Assembly (NCBI GenBank): GCA_001599715.1
Contig: BCHU01000003.1
Span: 1,905,236 to 1,969,235 of the forward strand
DNA: 64,000 nucleotides
Reading direction: 5' to 3'
Source of the DNA: Phaeotremella fagi
Taxonomy: Eukaryota > Basidiomycota > Tremellomycetes > Tremellales > Phaeotremellaceae
Within the stretch, counting starts at the first letter, position 1. Every line of letters starts with the position of its first letter. The translations under genes were made by a program, and so were the position numbers. The notes beneath the pieces were generated by a model, which saw only the letters and a list, made by a program, of their open reading frames with translations, had not been told where the DNA came from and made no database searches. Of the stretch, positions 47,978 to 60,003 are shown one piece after another.

Positions 47978-49390
47978 CTAAATTGGAAGCAACACTTTGA
48001 CTCCGTTATACTCTTCCTCTGAGAATTCAACTCCGTCAACAATCACACGCTTGAGTTTAGCGTTGTCCGCAACTTGACGGATTCTGGCGATTTGACTCTC
48101 TCTCCACTCCTTGTTAGTGGGGACCTGGGAGTGTTAGCAAAGTTCACAATCATGACACTCACAGGCAACCCTTTGTCCATGAGAGCTTTGAATTCCTTGT
48201 AGACACCTTGCTCTTCGATACAACCTTCACGTTTAAGCAAAGGTGATTCTACGTAATTGTCAGTGACGCAGTATGCACCAACTCACCTGCACAGGGCTGA
48301 ACTCTGAGATCACTCTCTGAAGAGTTGAACAATACCAAAGATAGACGTTCAAAAGTCATTTGATCGTCAGGAGGAGCAACGACTCTGTGTCTGGTTGCTT
48401 TGAAGTGACCACCGGAGATGACTGGTGTTAGATCCAAAATGGAAGACTACTCACTTTCAAGTGTCTCACCTATGTTGACAACAAGGGCACCAGGGTTGTA
48501 AGCAACATATCTCCATTTGTTGTCCCGTCCCCAAATTTGAAGGGATGAAACTGGAACAGAGAAGAGAAGGGTAGTAGTTCCGTAATCGGTGTGGCTGGGG
48601 TTAGCTCTGTCAAGTCTTCGCTCACCCATTCATTCTCAACGCACCACCTCCGAGGTTTTTGATTTCTTCAGTGAGAGGTCTAAACAACGCATGGCGAAAG
48701 TAACTGTCGGCTACTACTCCGCCTCGACTTTGAATGTTTTCGTACAACCAGTCTCCTGGCATTTCGAGCACCAAAGAGAACAACTTGAGTAATCTTCGGT
48801 TGACTGATTGAGTCAGGTAGACGACGAAAGCAGCGATTTCATCCATAAAGGGGTGCAAACATGCAGGGACCATGTCGAGAGAAGCGAATTGATCTTTGTA
48901 GAAGTTGAACTGTTCGATTCCGTCCTTCGCACCTTTAGCTCGCTATGGGTCAGATCTAATGCCTTGACTAATACTCACTCTCCATCCGAAAGGAGCCTTG
49001 TAACCTGCATATCTCCCACTTTCAGGGTTCCAACACAGGCGTTCTTTTTCCTCCTCCGTGATGTTTGCGTGAGTATACTGGCCAATCGCGAATTGTCTGT
49101 GGAGCTTGGGACGGATAAGTAGGCGTGCGAGCTCAAAATGAACTACATACCTGCTCAAGACTGACCCCGTAGTTTGTCAAGTACAAGAAACCGTCTTCTT
49201 GAATTGCGGCTTTGGCAGTGTTGATCAATTTTTGAACAATGATATCATCCGGACTGTCCAGTAGACTCAACTCGATTGTTCTCAACTTTGCGAAATCGAC
49301 ATCGACAACAGTTGTAGCTGGTGGAGGGGCCCAAGCAGGGATTTCTGGTTGTGGTTGTGTAGGGGTAGGGGGTTCGTATGGAGCTGCCAT
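47978..49390 (-). CDS. 2-oxoglutarate/Fe(II)-dependent oxygenase (isopenicillin-N-synthase-like)
   Basis: Start MAAPYEPPTPTQPQPEIPAW at 49390, supported by TATATA at 49428-49433. The N-terminal DIOX_N region includes LINTAKAAIQEDGFLYLTNY. The catalytic core has HTDYGTTTLLF (Fe ligands His and Asp), VVNIGETLE, TRHRVVAPP (distal His) and ERLSLVLF (R.S 2OG-binding pair). The C-terminus reads KLKRVIVDGVEF and ends VLLPI at 47978. All metal and cosubstrate ligands are present. The family hydroxylates or desaturates small molecules; related fungal proteins include thymine dioxygenase and Isp7. Divergent from RidA. Substrate unknown. Confidence 0.88.
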
Positions 49391-49725
49391 TGTTGGTTGT
49401 TGGGAGGTGTTGAAGGATGAGGTTGGAATATATAAGAACAATAGCCTTCCAGAAATCATGATTAGCTGTCGGTTCCTCGGGAGCTGTCGAGCTATCGATT
49501 TGCCAACTGTTCATGGTGATGTTTGGTTCAAAAGTCGGGTATCTCCCAAAAAAGAGGCGTAATTTACAAATTCACACAGACCCGAATGTCTCTCGTAATT
49601 GTTTACGTCAGAGAAATGGGTATTTCATTTGGGATATGTTTGTGTAGCGAGTTAGACGCTACCATGCAGATATAAGACGTTGAAGTGATTTTCCGTATCA
49701 TCTTACCCACATCAACTCTTCCACT
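49391..49725. promoter_or_regulatory. Divergent promoter of 2OG oxygenase and RidA gene
   Basis: 335 bases. TATATA at 49428-49433 (oxygenase side), GTCGGGTA at 49534-49541 and CCCGAAT at 49581-49587. Both CGG-type boxes match ones in the permease/regulator promoter at 45.5-45.8 kb. Confidence 0.55.
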
Positions 49726-50241
49726 ATGACAATTAACGTCGTCTACTCAGAAACGTTTCCTTTGAAACCACACAACTGTGAGTCATGAACAGGTGATTGG
49801 GCTTATCAAAAATAGCTCCCGCAGTCAAAGCGCCCGGACTCATGTTCTGCAGTGGTCAGTTAGGTTTCGGTGACATGAAGGCTGCTACTGTGAGTGTTAG
49901 CTAAGATGTTGGCTGTTGACGTTTGCTGATAAACCCAGTTGGAGTCTCTTGGAAAGCTCAAGAGCGTTTTAGAGATTGGAGGTTCCAGTTTAGAAAAAGT
50001 TGTCAAGTTCAATGGTAGGTCCATGCTCACGATGTTCTTTGCTGATGAAAATAGTTTTGATTGGTGACATTGAGAAATTTGATGGTATGTTAATACTTTG
50101 TAGGATTACTGACTTCTTTCAGACTTTAACGAAGTCTTCATGGCTTTCACACCAACCCCTAAACCAGCTCGAACCTGTACTCAAGCTGGTAAGCTTTGGG
50201 GTGGAGCTGTGATCGAGATCGAGTGTATCGCAGAGTACTAG
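49726..50241 (+). CDS. RidA/YjgF/UK114 family imine deaminase
   Basis: Start MTINVVYSETFPLKPHN. Short exons join to give VKAPGLMFCSGQLGFGDM, LESLGKLKSVLEIGGSSLEKVVKFN, VLIGDIEKFDD, FNEVFMAFTPTPKPARTCTQ and AGKLWGGAVIEIECIAEY. This matches the RidA fold with FCSGQ, the VVK motif and the PARTC strand with its substrate-binding Arg. About 125 aa. RidA hydrolyses reactive enamine/imine intermediates made by PLP lyases or amino-acid oxidases. Its presence implies that the neighbouring pathway passes through such an intermediate. Confidence 0.88.
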
Positions 50242-50337
50242 TTGCAACTGATCCTTCGATACATGATGCAAAGTTCCACTTCATTTGACAGTACATCGTT
50301 CTCAGTTTGGAGCCTAAATCTCTCATAGCCAAATCTT

Positions 50338-51127
50338 CTAACCTAAAATCTCTTTCAACTTATCCGCAAGGGGTCCAGCAGATGCAGGGTTCTGACCAGT
50401 CAAGATTCCCTGATCCCAAACAACTTTAACTCCCCAATCGTCACCTTTGACAAATTTACCACCGAGTGAAGTGAGCCTATCCTCGAGACTGAAGGGTAGG
50501 ATGTTGACGAAATCGTTGTAAGGGGTTTGAGCTTCTTCAGAGTTGGAGAATCCAGTAAAGGTGACTCCAGAAATGAGAGGTTCAGACGTTCCAGGTTTGT
50601 TGGAAATGTTGAAGGCGGCAGGACCGTGACAAACAGCAGCGACGGGCTGGGGGTGAGTGGAATCGTACTGTGGTACGTACCTTTTTAGCAGCATAAAAAT
50701 CTTCAGTTAGTTGCTTAAAGTCTTTGTCAACTGCGAGATCCATCAAAGGACCGTGCTGGAGGTCAGCTTATCCACGTAACGACCTACTCCTCCAACCACG
50801 AAAATCGCTTCAAAATCGCTAGCCTTGACTTCTGTCAACTTCTTGGTCTCCTTCCAGATCTTCATCCCAGCAGGATCGGTTAAAAACTTTTTACTCTCAT
50901 CGTCTGTAAAGTTTTCGACAGAGTCATGATCAACAGGTGCTTCACCTCCCTTTGGTGAAGCTCCGACGATGTTGAAGGTCGGTGAAAGCTTGTAGTAGGG
51001 ATGAGCTGCTTCTGGAAGATACCATCCTACAGGCTAACCAATCAGTGAGGATAACTTCCGGACTTACTTTTCCGTCTAGAACCTTGTCAGCTGAAGTAAA
51101 AATGAAAAGGATTGATCTTGGAGTCAT
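50338..51127 (-). CDS. DJ-1/PfpI superfamily protein (HSP31-like glyoxalase III / deglycase)
   Basis: Start MTPRSILFIFTSADKVLDGK at 51127. Class features: PVGWYLPEAAHPYYKLSPTF, SPKGGEAPVDHDS (conserved Glu), FEAIFVVGGHGPLMDL (GGHG), VAAVCHGPAAF with the nucleophile Cys, and VTFTGFSNSEEAQ. It ends in DWGVKVVWDQGILTGQNPAS and the KLKEILG tail. This is the long Hsp31 form that detoxifies methylglyoxal or repairs glycated proteins. The catalytic Cys, Glu and His are all present. Three short introns. Confidence 0.9.
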
Positions 51128-51255
51128 TGTAGTTGTGGAAGAAGTCAAGATGGGATGAGAATTGATGTACCTCAGATGACGCATGTAAACGTGGCACAGA
51201 TTCCGCTTCACCCCAACATTTCTACATCCCTTAGACTCCTTTCCTCTCTACCTCT

Positions 51256-52920
51256 ATGACCTCTATCAAACTCTCTCGAACAATCATTTCAGTAGCCAGC
51301 TTGGCTGGGGCTACAATTGTACCCACTTATATCAATGGAGCTTTGACAATCGCGTTACCTACAATTGGTCAAAAGATCGGTCTGCAGGGCTTGGATTTGC
51401 AATGGCCGTTGGGTGTTTTTTCTTTGGTCAACGGGGCGTTTCTATTACTCAGTGGAGGACTGGCAGACAGTATAGGTCGTAGACCAGCTTTTCTCATCGG
51501 TAACACATGGATGGCTGTCTTTTCAATCCCTTTAGCGTTGTGTAATAACGCCAACGCGTTTATTGCTCTTTCTGCTATCTTGGGAATAGGCGCGTCGTTA
51601 CTCAGTCCAGCTGCAACTGGGATGCTTTCTCATGGGTTACCTGATGGTTCGTTCAAGAATGGAGCTTTTGCTGCACTTGGGGCTGGTCAACCGGTGGGTG
51701 AGTGGTGGGGTGTGACGCAAGATTGACGTCTCGTGTTAGGATTCATTGTTGGATTGTTTTTCGGAGGGATTTTCGCTGAACATCAGGCTGTGATTTTTGT
51801 CGTTTCTGCGGTCGCTTGTGCTCTGTTTGGGGTCTTGGGTTTTATTTTCATTCCATCGGACGGGGTATTGCTTAGAGCACCGATGGAAGATGTCGTTGTT
51901 GAACGCCCAATGTCGATGCAGAACTTTGATTGGTTAGGAGCTTTTCTCAGTACCGGAGGGTTGGTTGGGTTCACCCTCGCTCTTACACTCGCTGGAACCA
52001 ACTCGGAAGGATGGAAAGCTCCTGGAGTTGTAACCCTCCTACCTATTGCTGTTGGCTTCATTGGGTGTTTCTTTCTGTGGGAGTATCGAGGTCTCAATCG
52101 TCAAAGAATAAAAGTTGGATTGACAATCATTAAAATGTATCGACAAGCTCGTGACGCTTTGGCGGTATCGACACTTGTAACAACTGGATCAGTGGTCGAC
52201 ACTCCGACTCTCCGTGAACCTCTGATTCCTCCTAGTATCTGGTTCATGCCTGGGTTTACTCCAGCTTTGGCGTGTGTTTTGTTCAGCTGGATGGCATTCA
52301 ACGCGTTGACTTATTATTGCACTTTGGTGTTTCAAGAGATTCAATCGGCCACCCCAATTCAAACCTCGATTAGATTCCTCCCCATGGTAGCTGCTGGTCT
52401 CGCCGCCAACATTCTTGGAGGCTTCCTGGTAGCTCGTGTCAAACCGGTATACCTCGTTTCGGGTGGGAGTTTACTCGGGGCTGGAGCGTGTGCACTATTT
52501 GCTTTGCAAGATGTGAACTGGATCTATGCACGAGGAATGTTGCCTACGTTGATTCTAATTGTTGGACCGGACGTTTTCTTTCCTGCTATACAAATGTTCG
52601 CTTGCAACTCGGTTGGGCCGCAACGTGCAGCACTCGCTGGGAGCCTCTTCAACGTCACTACTCGACTGGCGACATGTATCGGTCTGGCAGCGTGTTCTTC
52701 CGCTCAAAGCGCTGCGAGCGGTAGCTATGCCAGTAGCCATGGCGTCGACGTCAACGACCCCTCCGCTGTCATGTATGGTTATCGTGCTGCTGGCTGGTTG
52801 TGTTTCGGAGTGTCTATCTTGGCTGCGGTTATCTCATTGTTCAGTTTCCGCTCGGTACCAGTGATAGCAAAGCGAAATAGGGTGGAAACTGTGCCTTTAC
52901 AGGATGGTCAGGTGGGATAG
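51256..52920 (+). CDS. MFS transporter, DHA2-like (drug:H+ antiporter, 14-helix type)
   Basis: Exons 51256-51697 and 51740-52920 give 540 aa. MFS signatures: GGLADSIGRRPAFLIGNTWM (loop 2-3), ALSAILGIGASLLSPAATGM, LGAGQPVGFIVGLFFGGIFA across the intron, and many later helices (LACVLFSWMAFNALTYYCTL, AALAGSLFNVTTRLATCIGL, RAAGWLCFGVSILAAVISLF). It resembles fungal aminotriazole-resistance-type transporters. Substrate unknown. It is the left-hand border of the oxidoreductase cluster, and its promoter lacks the cluster's CACCGA box. Confidence 0.88.
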
Positions 52921-52989
52921 GAACGTTGTGCATATGAACTATACAATGGTACCTGTACCTCAGGAATAAAAAACGTAGACTGTACAAAA

Positions 52990-54120
52990 CTATACATTGG
53001 TACCCTCGTTTCGTATGGAAAGAATTTGGGACCCAGCGTATTCCTCACCAGGTTTGACATACTGCCAATCGTAGAAATTGCCTGGTTGTATAAGAACGGT
53101 TTGATCCTGGAGTCAGCTATTATCAGACATAAACTTACCCATTCTTTCGCTGAGATACTGGGAACGACCAGGGGACCAATTTCTACCGGTTGCCAGAGGG
53201 CAAAGCTGGACGTTAGCTCTTGGTTCGAAGCCAATCTTACTCTTCAAATTTTTCGAGTGTTATCACGACCTGACCTAGTTCTGTTTGTAAGATTATTGGT
53301 TCTTTGACACCATAAAAGTCTCTAAAAGTCAGTCTGTCCAGTACTTTGCTCACCTCGCGGTATTCGATTTTATAACCAAGTCCTCACCGTCCCAGACCTT
53401 TCCTCGAAATCCATCCAATTCGTCGATATAGTTGACACCCTTTTGGATCTTGATTGAACTGGTGATCAAACTGGGGCAGCGTAACCATGTATGCATGAAA
53501 CACTTGAATTTGAAATCCTCTTCAGCGTTTGGGAGATTTTTGACGTGTAACGTCGAGGTCAACTTGTTCTTCTCAAGTGTCAAGGTGTAAGCCGTGGTAA
53601 AGGTGTGTGGGTAGGCCTTGTGGTAGTTTTCGAAAGGTAGTTCAAACCTCACCTCCACTTTATCGTCTTGATCTGCGAGAGTGGATTTATACTCCCACCG
53701 TACTGACGAAGCGAAGCCGTGTTTAGTCATGACACTTGCGTGGTATCTAAGCGTAGGATCGTCGCGAACATTTTGATGAGACGGAGCAAAGCCAAAGTTG
53801 GGCTGGGGTCAGCGAGAATTGATATCAACCTACATAGCCAATTGGAATGCCTCCCATTGCCTGTGAACGTCAGAAGGGTCCCTTCTCGACGTACCTCAGA
53901 TTTTCCGTCCATGTCGCTCTGGCTCAAGAACAATCTCTCCTGCCCATTTGAAGTCTTCCATGATACACAGTTGCATCCTAGGAGGCTACATGTCAGGTAA
54001 GCATGGCACTCGACTTACTAGACTTTTGCCGAGTCGCCCTAAGGGTTAGAGTGATATGACAGCGAGGCTCACCTGAGGTAAAGAAAGAGTCACAAAATTC
54101 TGTTCGATATTGATTGGCAT
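52990..54120 (-). CDS. Aldose-1-epimerase / glucose-6-phosphate-1-epimerase-like protein
   Basis: Start MPINIEQNFVTLSLPQ at 54120. Short exons join to YLLGCNCVSWKTSNGQERLF, LSQSDMDGKSEAMGGIPIGY, PNFGFAPSHQNVRDDP, HGFASSVRWEY, a beta-sandwich core, and the C-terminus DQTVLIQPGNFYDWQYVKPG, EEYAGSQILSIRNEGTNV. The order GA.(V)SW, RLFLS, GGIP, HGFA matches the YeaD-type hexose-6-phosphate epimerases. The enzyme interconverts alpha and beta anomers. Divergent from an oxidoreductase over 218 bases carrying shared motifs. Confidence 0.82.
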
Positions 54121-54338
54121 GGGAATAGTTGCAACACAGGCATCGTCAAATCCTGGTTAAATCAAAAGCTCGGTGAATCAAACACCGGATACAGACAAGT
54201 AAACACCGCGCACAGCGTCACACCAGAGAACAAAACAGCGTCGTCGAAAAGCCCGATGGATACATCGGAGTTCCCACACCGGGGTGTTATATAAGCTTGG
54301 TTGTAACTTTGGCCTTGTTATAACCTTTCTACACAACA
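54121..54338. promoter_or_regulatory. Divergent promoter with CACCG boxes and an ACACC/GGTGT inverted repeat
   Basis: TCGGTG (CACCGA on minus) at 54170-54175, CACCGG at 54183-54188, CACCGC at 54204-54209, ACACCGGGGTGT at 54276-54287 (5-bp arms), and TATATAA at 54288-54294 about 45 bases before the oxidoreductase ATG. Likely Zn2Cys6 target sites. Confidence 0.6.
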
Positions 54339-55545
54339 ATGTCTTCCCAACCAATCAACGTCGCCTTTGTAGGCTACGGGTACACCACTCGCACTTTCCA
54401 CCTCCCTGCTATCCAACTTGTTGACGGTTACAACATTTACGCTTTTGTTCAAAGACAAGCGTTCCCAATCGACAAACGCACCGGGAAACCTGGACCAAGT
54501 TGCACGGATGACTACCCAAAGGCTATACGATATTCCTCAATGGAGGAGATGCTTAAAGACCCAGTGGTAGACTTGGTAGTTGTGGTAACTCCTGGTGCGA
54601 GTCATGCCGAGTTGTGTATTCAATCGTTGGAGGCGGGCAAGCATGGTAGGTCTGAGTTGATTCAACACTAACTCTAGTCATTGTCGAAAAGCCCTTTGCG
54701 ATGAGTGTCAAAGAGGCAGACGCTGTGTTGGAAGCTCAAAAAGCGAGTGGTAAGATCATGAGCGTCTTTCAAAGTAAGTCGGGTTCTCTACCACGCTTAC
54801 CACAGGTCGTCGATACGATTCTTGCTTTAGAACGACAGAGAAGATTGTCAAATCTGGAGTGCTCGGTGAAATCACTTCTGCTCAAATACGCTACGATGTC
54901 AATTTTGCCTCTTGGGCAACAGCGGACAAGAACGTCGACTATACCCCAGGAGACGGATTGATGTTTGGGATAGGCAGTCATTCAATCGATCAAGCTTTGC
55001 AACTGTTTGGTTTACCCTCGCATGTTACTGGTTTCTACCGAGCTCTCCGAGGGATCCAGAGTAAAACCGATGACACCTACATGATTGTCCTCAGATACGA
55101 CGAGACACATCCAAACCTTCAGGTGATCATTTCGACCGAGGTTGTATCTGTCATGCCCAACCAACTTCGCTACTTTATTCGTGGTCGCACCGGAACTTTC
55201 CTGAAGGTAGGGGAGGATCCTCAAGAGGAGCAGCGAGTCAACGGGATGCAATTGGACGATGAACGACTTGGATGGGAGGACGAAGAGCGTTGGGGTGTTC
55301 TCAACACCAAGACCAAGGTCGACGAGGGACAAACTTTGTATCACGAGTTATGGGGCGGCGACGTTTGGTCAGGAAAGATCAAGAGTCAACGGGGTCGAGG
55401 CGCTGATTACTACATCGACTTGGCCACGGCGATACGAGGGGAAGGACCGTTAGTGGTCAACCCTAAACAATCCAGAGACGGTCTGAAGATTATGGAATTG
55501 GCCAGAGAGAGTTATGACACTGGTAGAACTCTGGAGTTTGTATAG
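54339..55545 (+). CDS. Gfo/Idh/MocA oxidoreductase, scyllo-inositol-dehydrogenase-like (IolW/YdgJ group)
   Basis: Exons 54339-54645, 54678-54773 and 54806-55545 sum to exactly 380 codons plus stop. Rossmann motif VAFVGYGYTTRTFHLPAI, EKP motif VIVEKPFAMSVKEAD, then SRRYDSCFRT in the position of the NRRWD motif, and the catalytic-region GIGSHSIDQALQLFGLPSHV. The G.G...R.FH.P and GSH.IDQ pattern is that of the NADP-dependent scyllo-inositol dehydrogenase IolW and E. coli YdgJ. An inositol or sugar substrate is likely but not proven. It shares a promoter with the epimerase gene. Confidence 0.9.
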
Positions 55546-55672
55546 TTGCATGAGATATAACTATTTATGGGGACCTCCTCAACCTTTGTTTCCCCACCTC
55601 AACCTTTGACCAATGCATCAAAGATCATCGAGATAATCTCGGTATCTTGCTTGGCTTTGGAGTCAGATATTT

Positions 55673-57129
55673 TCAGAACCGATACCCACCATCTAAAGGA
55701 TTTGTTTTCACTCCCTGACTACCTGTTATAGCTTCGTACAACTCCTTATACTCTAGAGTGTAGCAGTCTTCAAATGTTGGTCGTATGGTTTCGACAGAGT
55801 GGTCACCGTTCTCGCAAGTCCCCACTATGGTCGCCACGATAGGTAGACCTTTGATGTAGGGACTGCGGGGTTAGATGGTTTGAGCTTCAGACTCACGTAT
55901 CATACGTCACCTTGACATGTTTGTTTTGAGAGTAGACTTCGATATGAGCATCGAACTGCTTGACGTTGTCGATGCCCATCTGAGCGAGTGAGAAGTGAAG
56001 ATTGTACCTCCTACCTCGTAGAAACAGACAAATGATTCACTTGAAATCAGTCGAGATCGAACTCAGCAACTCACTATTGCAAAAGAACGAACAGAAACAA
56101 ACCGTTCTGGCTGAGGGTAGCGGAGATCACCTTTTGAGGCATTCCAAATAGCTCTCGCAGAGCACTGAGATCGTGTGTTGCCAAACCATGAGCAAGATCC
56201 CAGAATCGTTGGTATCTGGGGTCGTTGCTAAGTTCTCCAAGTACCTCTGTGTAAACTGCGTTTGAAAGGGCGGTGCGTTGGTTAACTGATTCCAAAGGGA
56301 TGTCTATTTGTTAGCTAATTCAGGTGAGGACAAACCTGTAAACCTTTTTGGGAACGATCCTGATTGTTCAACAAAGAACTCGTTCTAAATAGGTCAACTC
56401 GAAACGCGTCCTTGTCTCACCGATCCGATGATATCTCTGACTCGAACTGGATGTGTAAACTTATATTGGCGAAAATCCTCTTACCATAGTTGATGTCACT
56501 CTGGTTGATCTGCTCTACGATTGCTTTTACTCTCAGAAAAGCCGTCGAATACCGTCTCATATATCCGACAAACACCACTTTGCCACTCGCAATTCGTGCC
56601 GCTTCGATCTCATCAGCTCCACTGGTAGTTAGAGACATTGGTTTCTCGATGAAAACATGTTTTCCTGCTTGGAGACATTGTACCGCTTGCGGAACCTAGC
56701 TGTGAGAGGGGTAGCTTCAAGACTCACGTGGTATACACTGAGGTAAGTGTCTGTGTCGAAGGTCTCGACTCACTTTGCACTCAAGATCATCACCAAATCA
56801 ATTTCGATACTAGTTGCCAACATGTCGTCTCTAAGATGTCAGTTTGAAACGATCACTGACTTGCAGATTCGTGTATGCCGCTGGAATCGAGAACTTTTGA
56901 GTACAATGCCTCAAGGCCTCCTGTGACACGTCCATGATAGCGACAACTTTGTAAAGATGTGAACATAGAAGGAGGGTTGGAAGCTGAAATGTGAGTCCAG
57001 ACTAGAGTTCAAGGCCCACGTGAGTTGTCATTGCAACCTCTCCCACTCCCACCAACTGCAGTCAGTGCGTACATGGCAAGGTAGACTCACTGCAACGTTC
57101 AGCACCTTAGCTCCTTTGAAATCGTACAT
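55673..57129 (-). CDS. Gfo/Idh/MocA oxidoreductase 2
   Basis: Multi-exon; start MYDFKGAKVLNVA at 57129; ends NPLDGGYRF at 55673. A glycine-rich nucleotide site is split by introns (VGEVAMTTHLPTLLL). Then come VVAIMDVSQEALRHCTQKFS, AVQCLQAGKHVFIEKPMSLT (EKP motif) and KVVFVGYMRRYSTAFLRVKA (RR.. catalytic Lys/Arg region), followed by AHGLATHDLSALRELFGMPQ and YKELYEAITG. GYMRRY is common in inositol-dehydrogenase-like members. It differs clearly from the other two oxidoreductases nearby, so this is not a recent local duplication. Its 5' flank carries two CACCGAT boxes in tandem. Confidence 0.87.
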
Positions 57130-57190
57130 GTCGTGTTTTGCTTAGAGAAGCGAAAAGAAGACGGAACAAATGTATGTTAAGAAGCCTCAT

Positions 57191-57205
57191 TTCACCGATC
57201 ACCGA
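57191..57205. promoter_or_regulatory. Tandem CACCGAT boxes upstream of oxidoreductase 2
   Basis: TTCACCGATCACCGAT: two CACCGA hexamers starting at 57193 and 57200 (7-bp period), about 65 bases upstream of the ATG at 57129. Same box and spacing as upstream of the sugar permease. Confidence 0.6.
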
Positions 57206-57253
57206 TCGCTGTTTAAGAATCACATCTTCGTCTACAAGCAGGAACTGGCTAAA

Positions 57254-59768
57254 CTAACTAAAAAACGCAGACGTCCCTTGCAGAGGTGCAGCAGCGGAAA
57301 TCATGTCTTGCCTTTGGGGACATCAGTTTAATGTTGAAGGTGATGCAAACTAACCAATATTGATCATCGAATGCCATAACTTCAGAAGACAACGTCGTTG
57401 GCACGTTGAGGATGTTTTGCTAATGATCAGATGGACACAAGTGTGACACTTACAAGCTCGAGCAGAAACGGTTCATCTTGCTCCTCGACACCTTGAAAGA
57501 TCTCTGTTTGGGTCAAAGGGAATTGTAAAGGAGAATGGCAACGGCTGGGTGCCCTCGTTTCGGTCTCTATCGTAGCGAGAACTCGACGAATAAAGCGTGC
57601 TACGAAAGCCGTTGCACTTTGCTCGTCTTCTCCGGAAGCTTTGTTTGAGAAAGAGTTTAGTTGTTTAAGTTGAAGAATGACAAGGGTTTTCCGCCTTGAC
57701 GTCAGACGCCAGAAAACCTAATGGTTAGCACGAGATGATAGTTTACCCACCTTGTGTAGGAAAATACCCAAACGTGTCATCAGAATCGCCGCAACGTCTT
57801 GCAAATACAGCAAAGAGTTGTCTGCCGTCACTAACTCTATCTGTTGAACAATCTGTGCTACAACGTCCAGACACGACTCTAGATCCTTTGCATAGCTTTG
57901 GGAATCATCAAGCAAACGGTTGTGAACGTCCAGGAGTCCACTGAGACTGTACCACTTGATAATGTTTCGTTCTTTCAGAGTGAACATGGTCGTGACTAAT
58001 AGGTTAGTTGGGTTTCAATTCACTACCCACGCGTTGAGTCACTAAACCATTTCTGTCCCAACGCCACGAATCTGTCAACCATGTCCAGTAAGAAAAGCCG
58101 TGTCGACTCTTTGTTGACCATTACATGATTAGCCAGCATGTCGTTGAGCTGGATATCGCTGCAATCAGTGAGTTTACACGAAAGCTTACTCGTAGCTACA
58201 ACCCAAATGAGTATCCACTGCTACATTCAAATGTTGGTGCTCAACAATCCACGCTTCGGCCTGGGTAGGTCAGTGTCGGACTCAATCAAGGACATACCGG
58301 GCGAATCTCTTCCAACCTGATCGTCGGTGGAAGACCAAAAGTGCGACTATACCTGGATGTGAGAGAGGAGATGGAGGTTGACTCACATTCGATCAAAACC
58401 TGTTGAGCAGTAAGATATATGATTGTACTTTATACTTACAGTATAGACCTAGCGTAAGAGTGGTTCAAAACACAAAACTCACAAAGCCATGTTCTCTCCT
58501 TTTCCTGTAGTATTAGAACTCACACTTCCTCGTCACCTACCAAAGTCAGCCTCGCTTGTCGAGAATCACTAGGTAAAGTTCGTTTCTGAACGACATGTAA
58601 ACCCAGTTGATACCCCAAACGTATGGCGATCCCAATCTTGATCCATGCTGTTCGATCCGTTGGAGCCTTCCAATAGACCAACACCATAAGAGCTTGAATC
58701 AAACCGATGTTACAGATTCCCGCGGTGATCGCGCGAGTAACTGACGTCTGGACATGATTCAGCAGAAGAGAGTAGAGGTCCTTTTTGAAAAATTTACTTG
58801 ACGCCGCGAGAACAGCTGTGAAGAGTACCGAGGAAGTATTTCGAAGGAACGAGGTGGTGTGCACTATTTCGTAAGTCAGGAACAAAGGCCTACATACAAT
58901 GAGGATCTAAAAGAGCTATCATTGGGTTCAGGTTGGCGATGAAGCTGTCATTAGCAGGTCCAGGTTCTAGACTTACAGTGAAACCAAGCTTTCAGCCTCC
59001 ATGATACTCAAAAGGTGAAGTGTCACTATTTATCAGTCCCACTCTTGATGCTAACCCACCTGGGTCTTCATATGTAGACTGCATGTTTGCTCCCCTTGAC
59101 GATGAAGACGAACCAGGTGTACTGACAATCTGTGAACTGGTGGTGCGGAGATTCCCGGTCAACCGCTCCTGAGGATCGAGATACTCTGAAACATCAATGT
59201 TTGTATCGACTTGAACTTGGGTATCCAGCGTCATGTCGTCTTGTGCTGATGGAAAGTTGAAAACCTGGCTATCGGTGTATTCTGGCAGCAGAAAAGGTAG
59301 TTCGTTATGGGAAGGGTTTTGATTGTACGGCAACATTGAAGGGGGAACACTGGTATCCAAGATGGTTGCAGGAGCAGCGGGTTGTATGATGTTGGAGGCA
59401 TCTTTGTGTGTCGAGTTGGTAGAATTGACTGTGTCTTTATCAGAGCCCTTTCTGTGGTTTATCAGCAAAGGACTTGTGACGTGATTGACCCACTTGCGAC
59501 CACGCTTCTGTCTCGAATAATCGCATTGCAATGTCAAGCGTTCTACTGTCAGTACTTTTGTGACGTTCTCAACTCACGACACCGCCTACAAGGTTTAGAC
59601 TGATCTTCATTATCAAGACAGCGGACCTAAAAGGGTCAGCAACAGGATTCGTTTCCTACCAACTTTTAGAATCCGACACGCAATACATCTACAGATGTCA
59701 GCTGAAGTAAAGTATCCTCGACTATCCACTTACGCTTGTCTTTGAGTGGGTTTTGGCAGTTGATTCAT
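57254..59768 (-). CDS. Zn2Cys6 transcription factor, XlnR-like, candidate regulator of the subtelomeric cluster
   Basis: Start MNQLPKPTQRQACIACRILK at 59768. Exon joins give VRCLDNEDQSKPCRRC, RLTLQCDYSRQKRGRKWVNH, i.e. C6 cluster plus the RQKRGRK linker typical of xylanolytic-type regulators. After a Ser/Pro/Gln-rich linker, corrected splicing restores EAESLVSLFIANLNPMIALL, DPHLHTTSFLRNTSSVLFTA, VLAASSKFFKKDLYSLLLNH and IKIGIAIRLGYQLGLHVV (fungal-specific TF domain). The C-terminus is DDQYWQDMISAAAPLQGTSA then FFS at 57254. Boundaries of the exons between 57.5 and 58.5 kb are approximate. Confidence 0.85.
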
Positions 59769-60003
59769 GTAGACGGGCCGGGATGAATGGAATGAGAAGA
59801 TTGATTTAGAATAAGTTGTTTTGGTGTAGTGTTTATTTCAGCGATAAACAGCGATATCGGCGTGATCTGATGTGGCACCATGGCATACTTGCAGATTCAC
59901 TTTACATAGATGACAACGCGCAGAACTAAAAAGTTGAAGACTAAAATAAAAACAAACCAATCGCCGTTCCTAAATTTCTTCGTATCCCCGGCCAAATGCC
60001 AAC

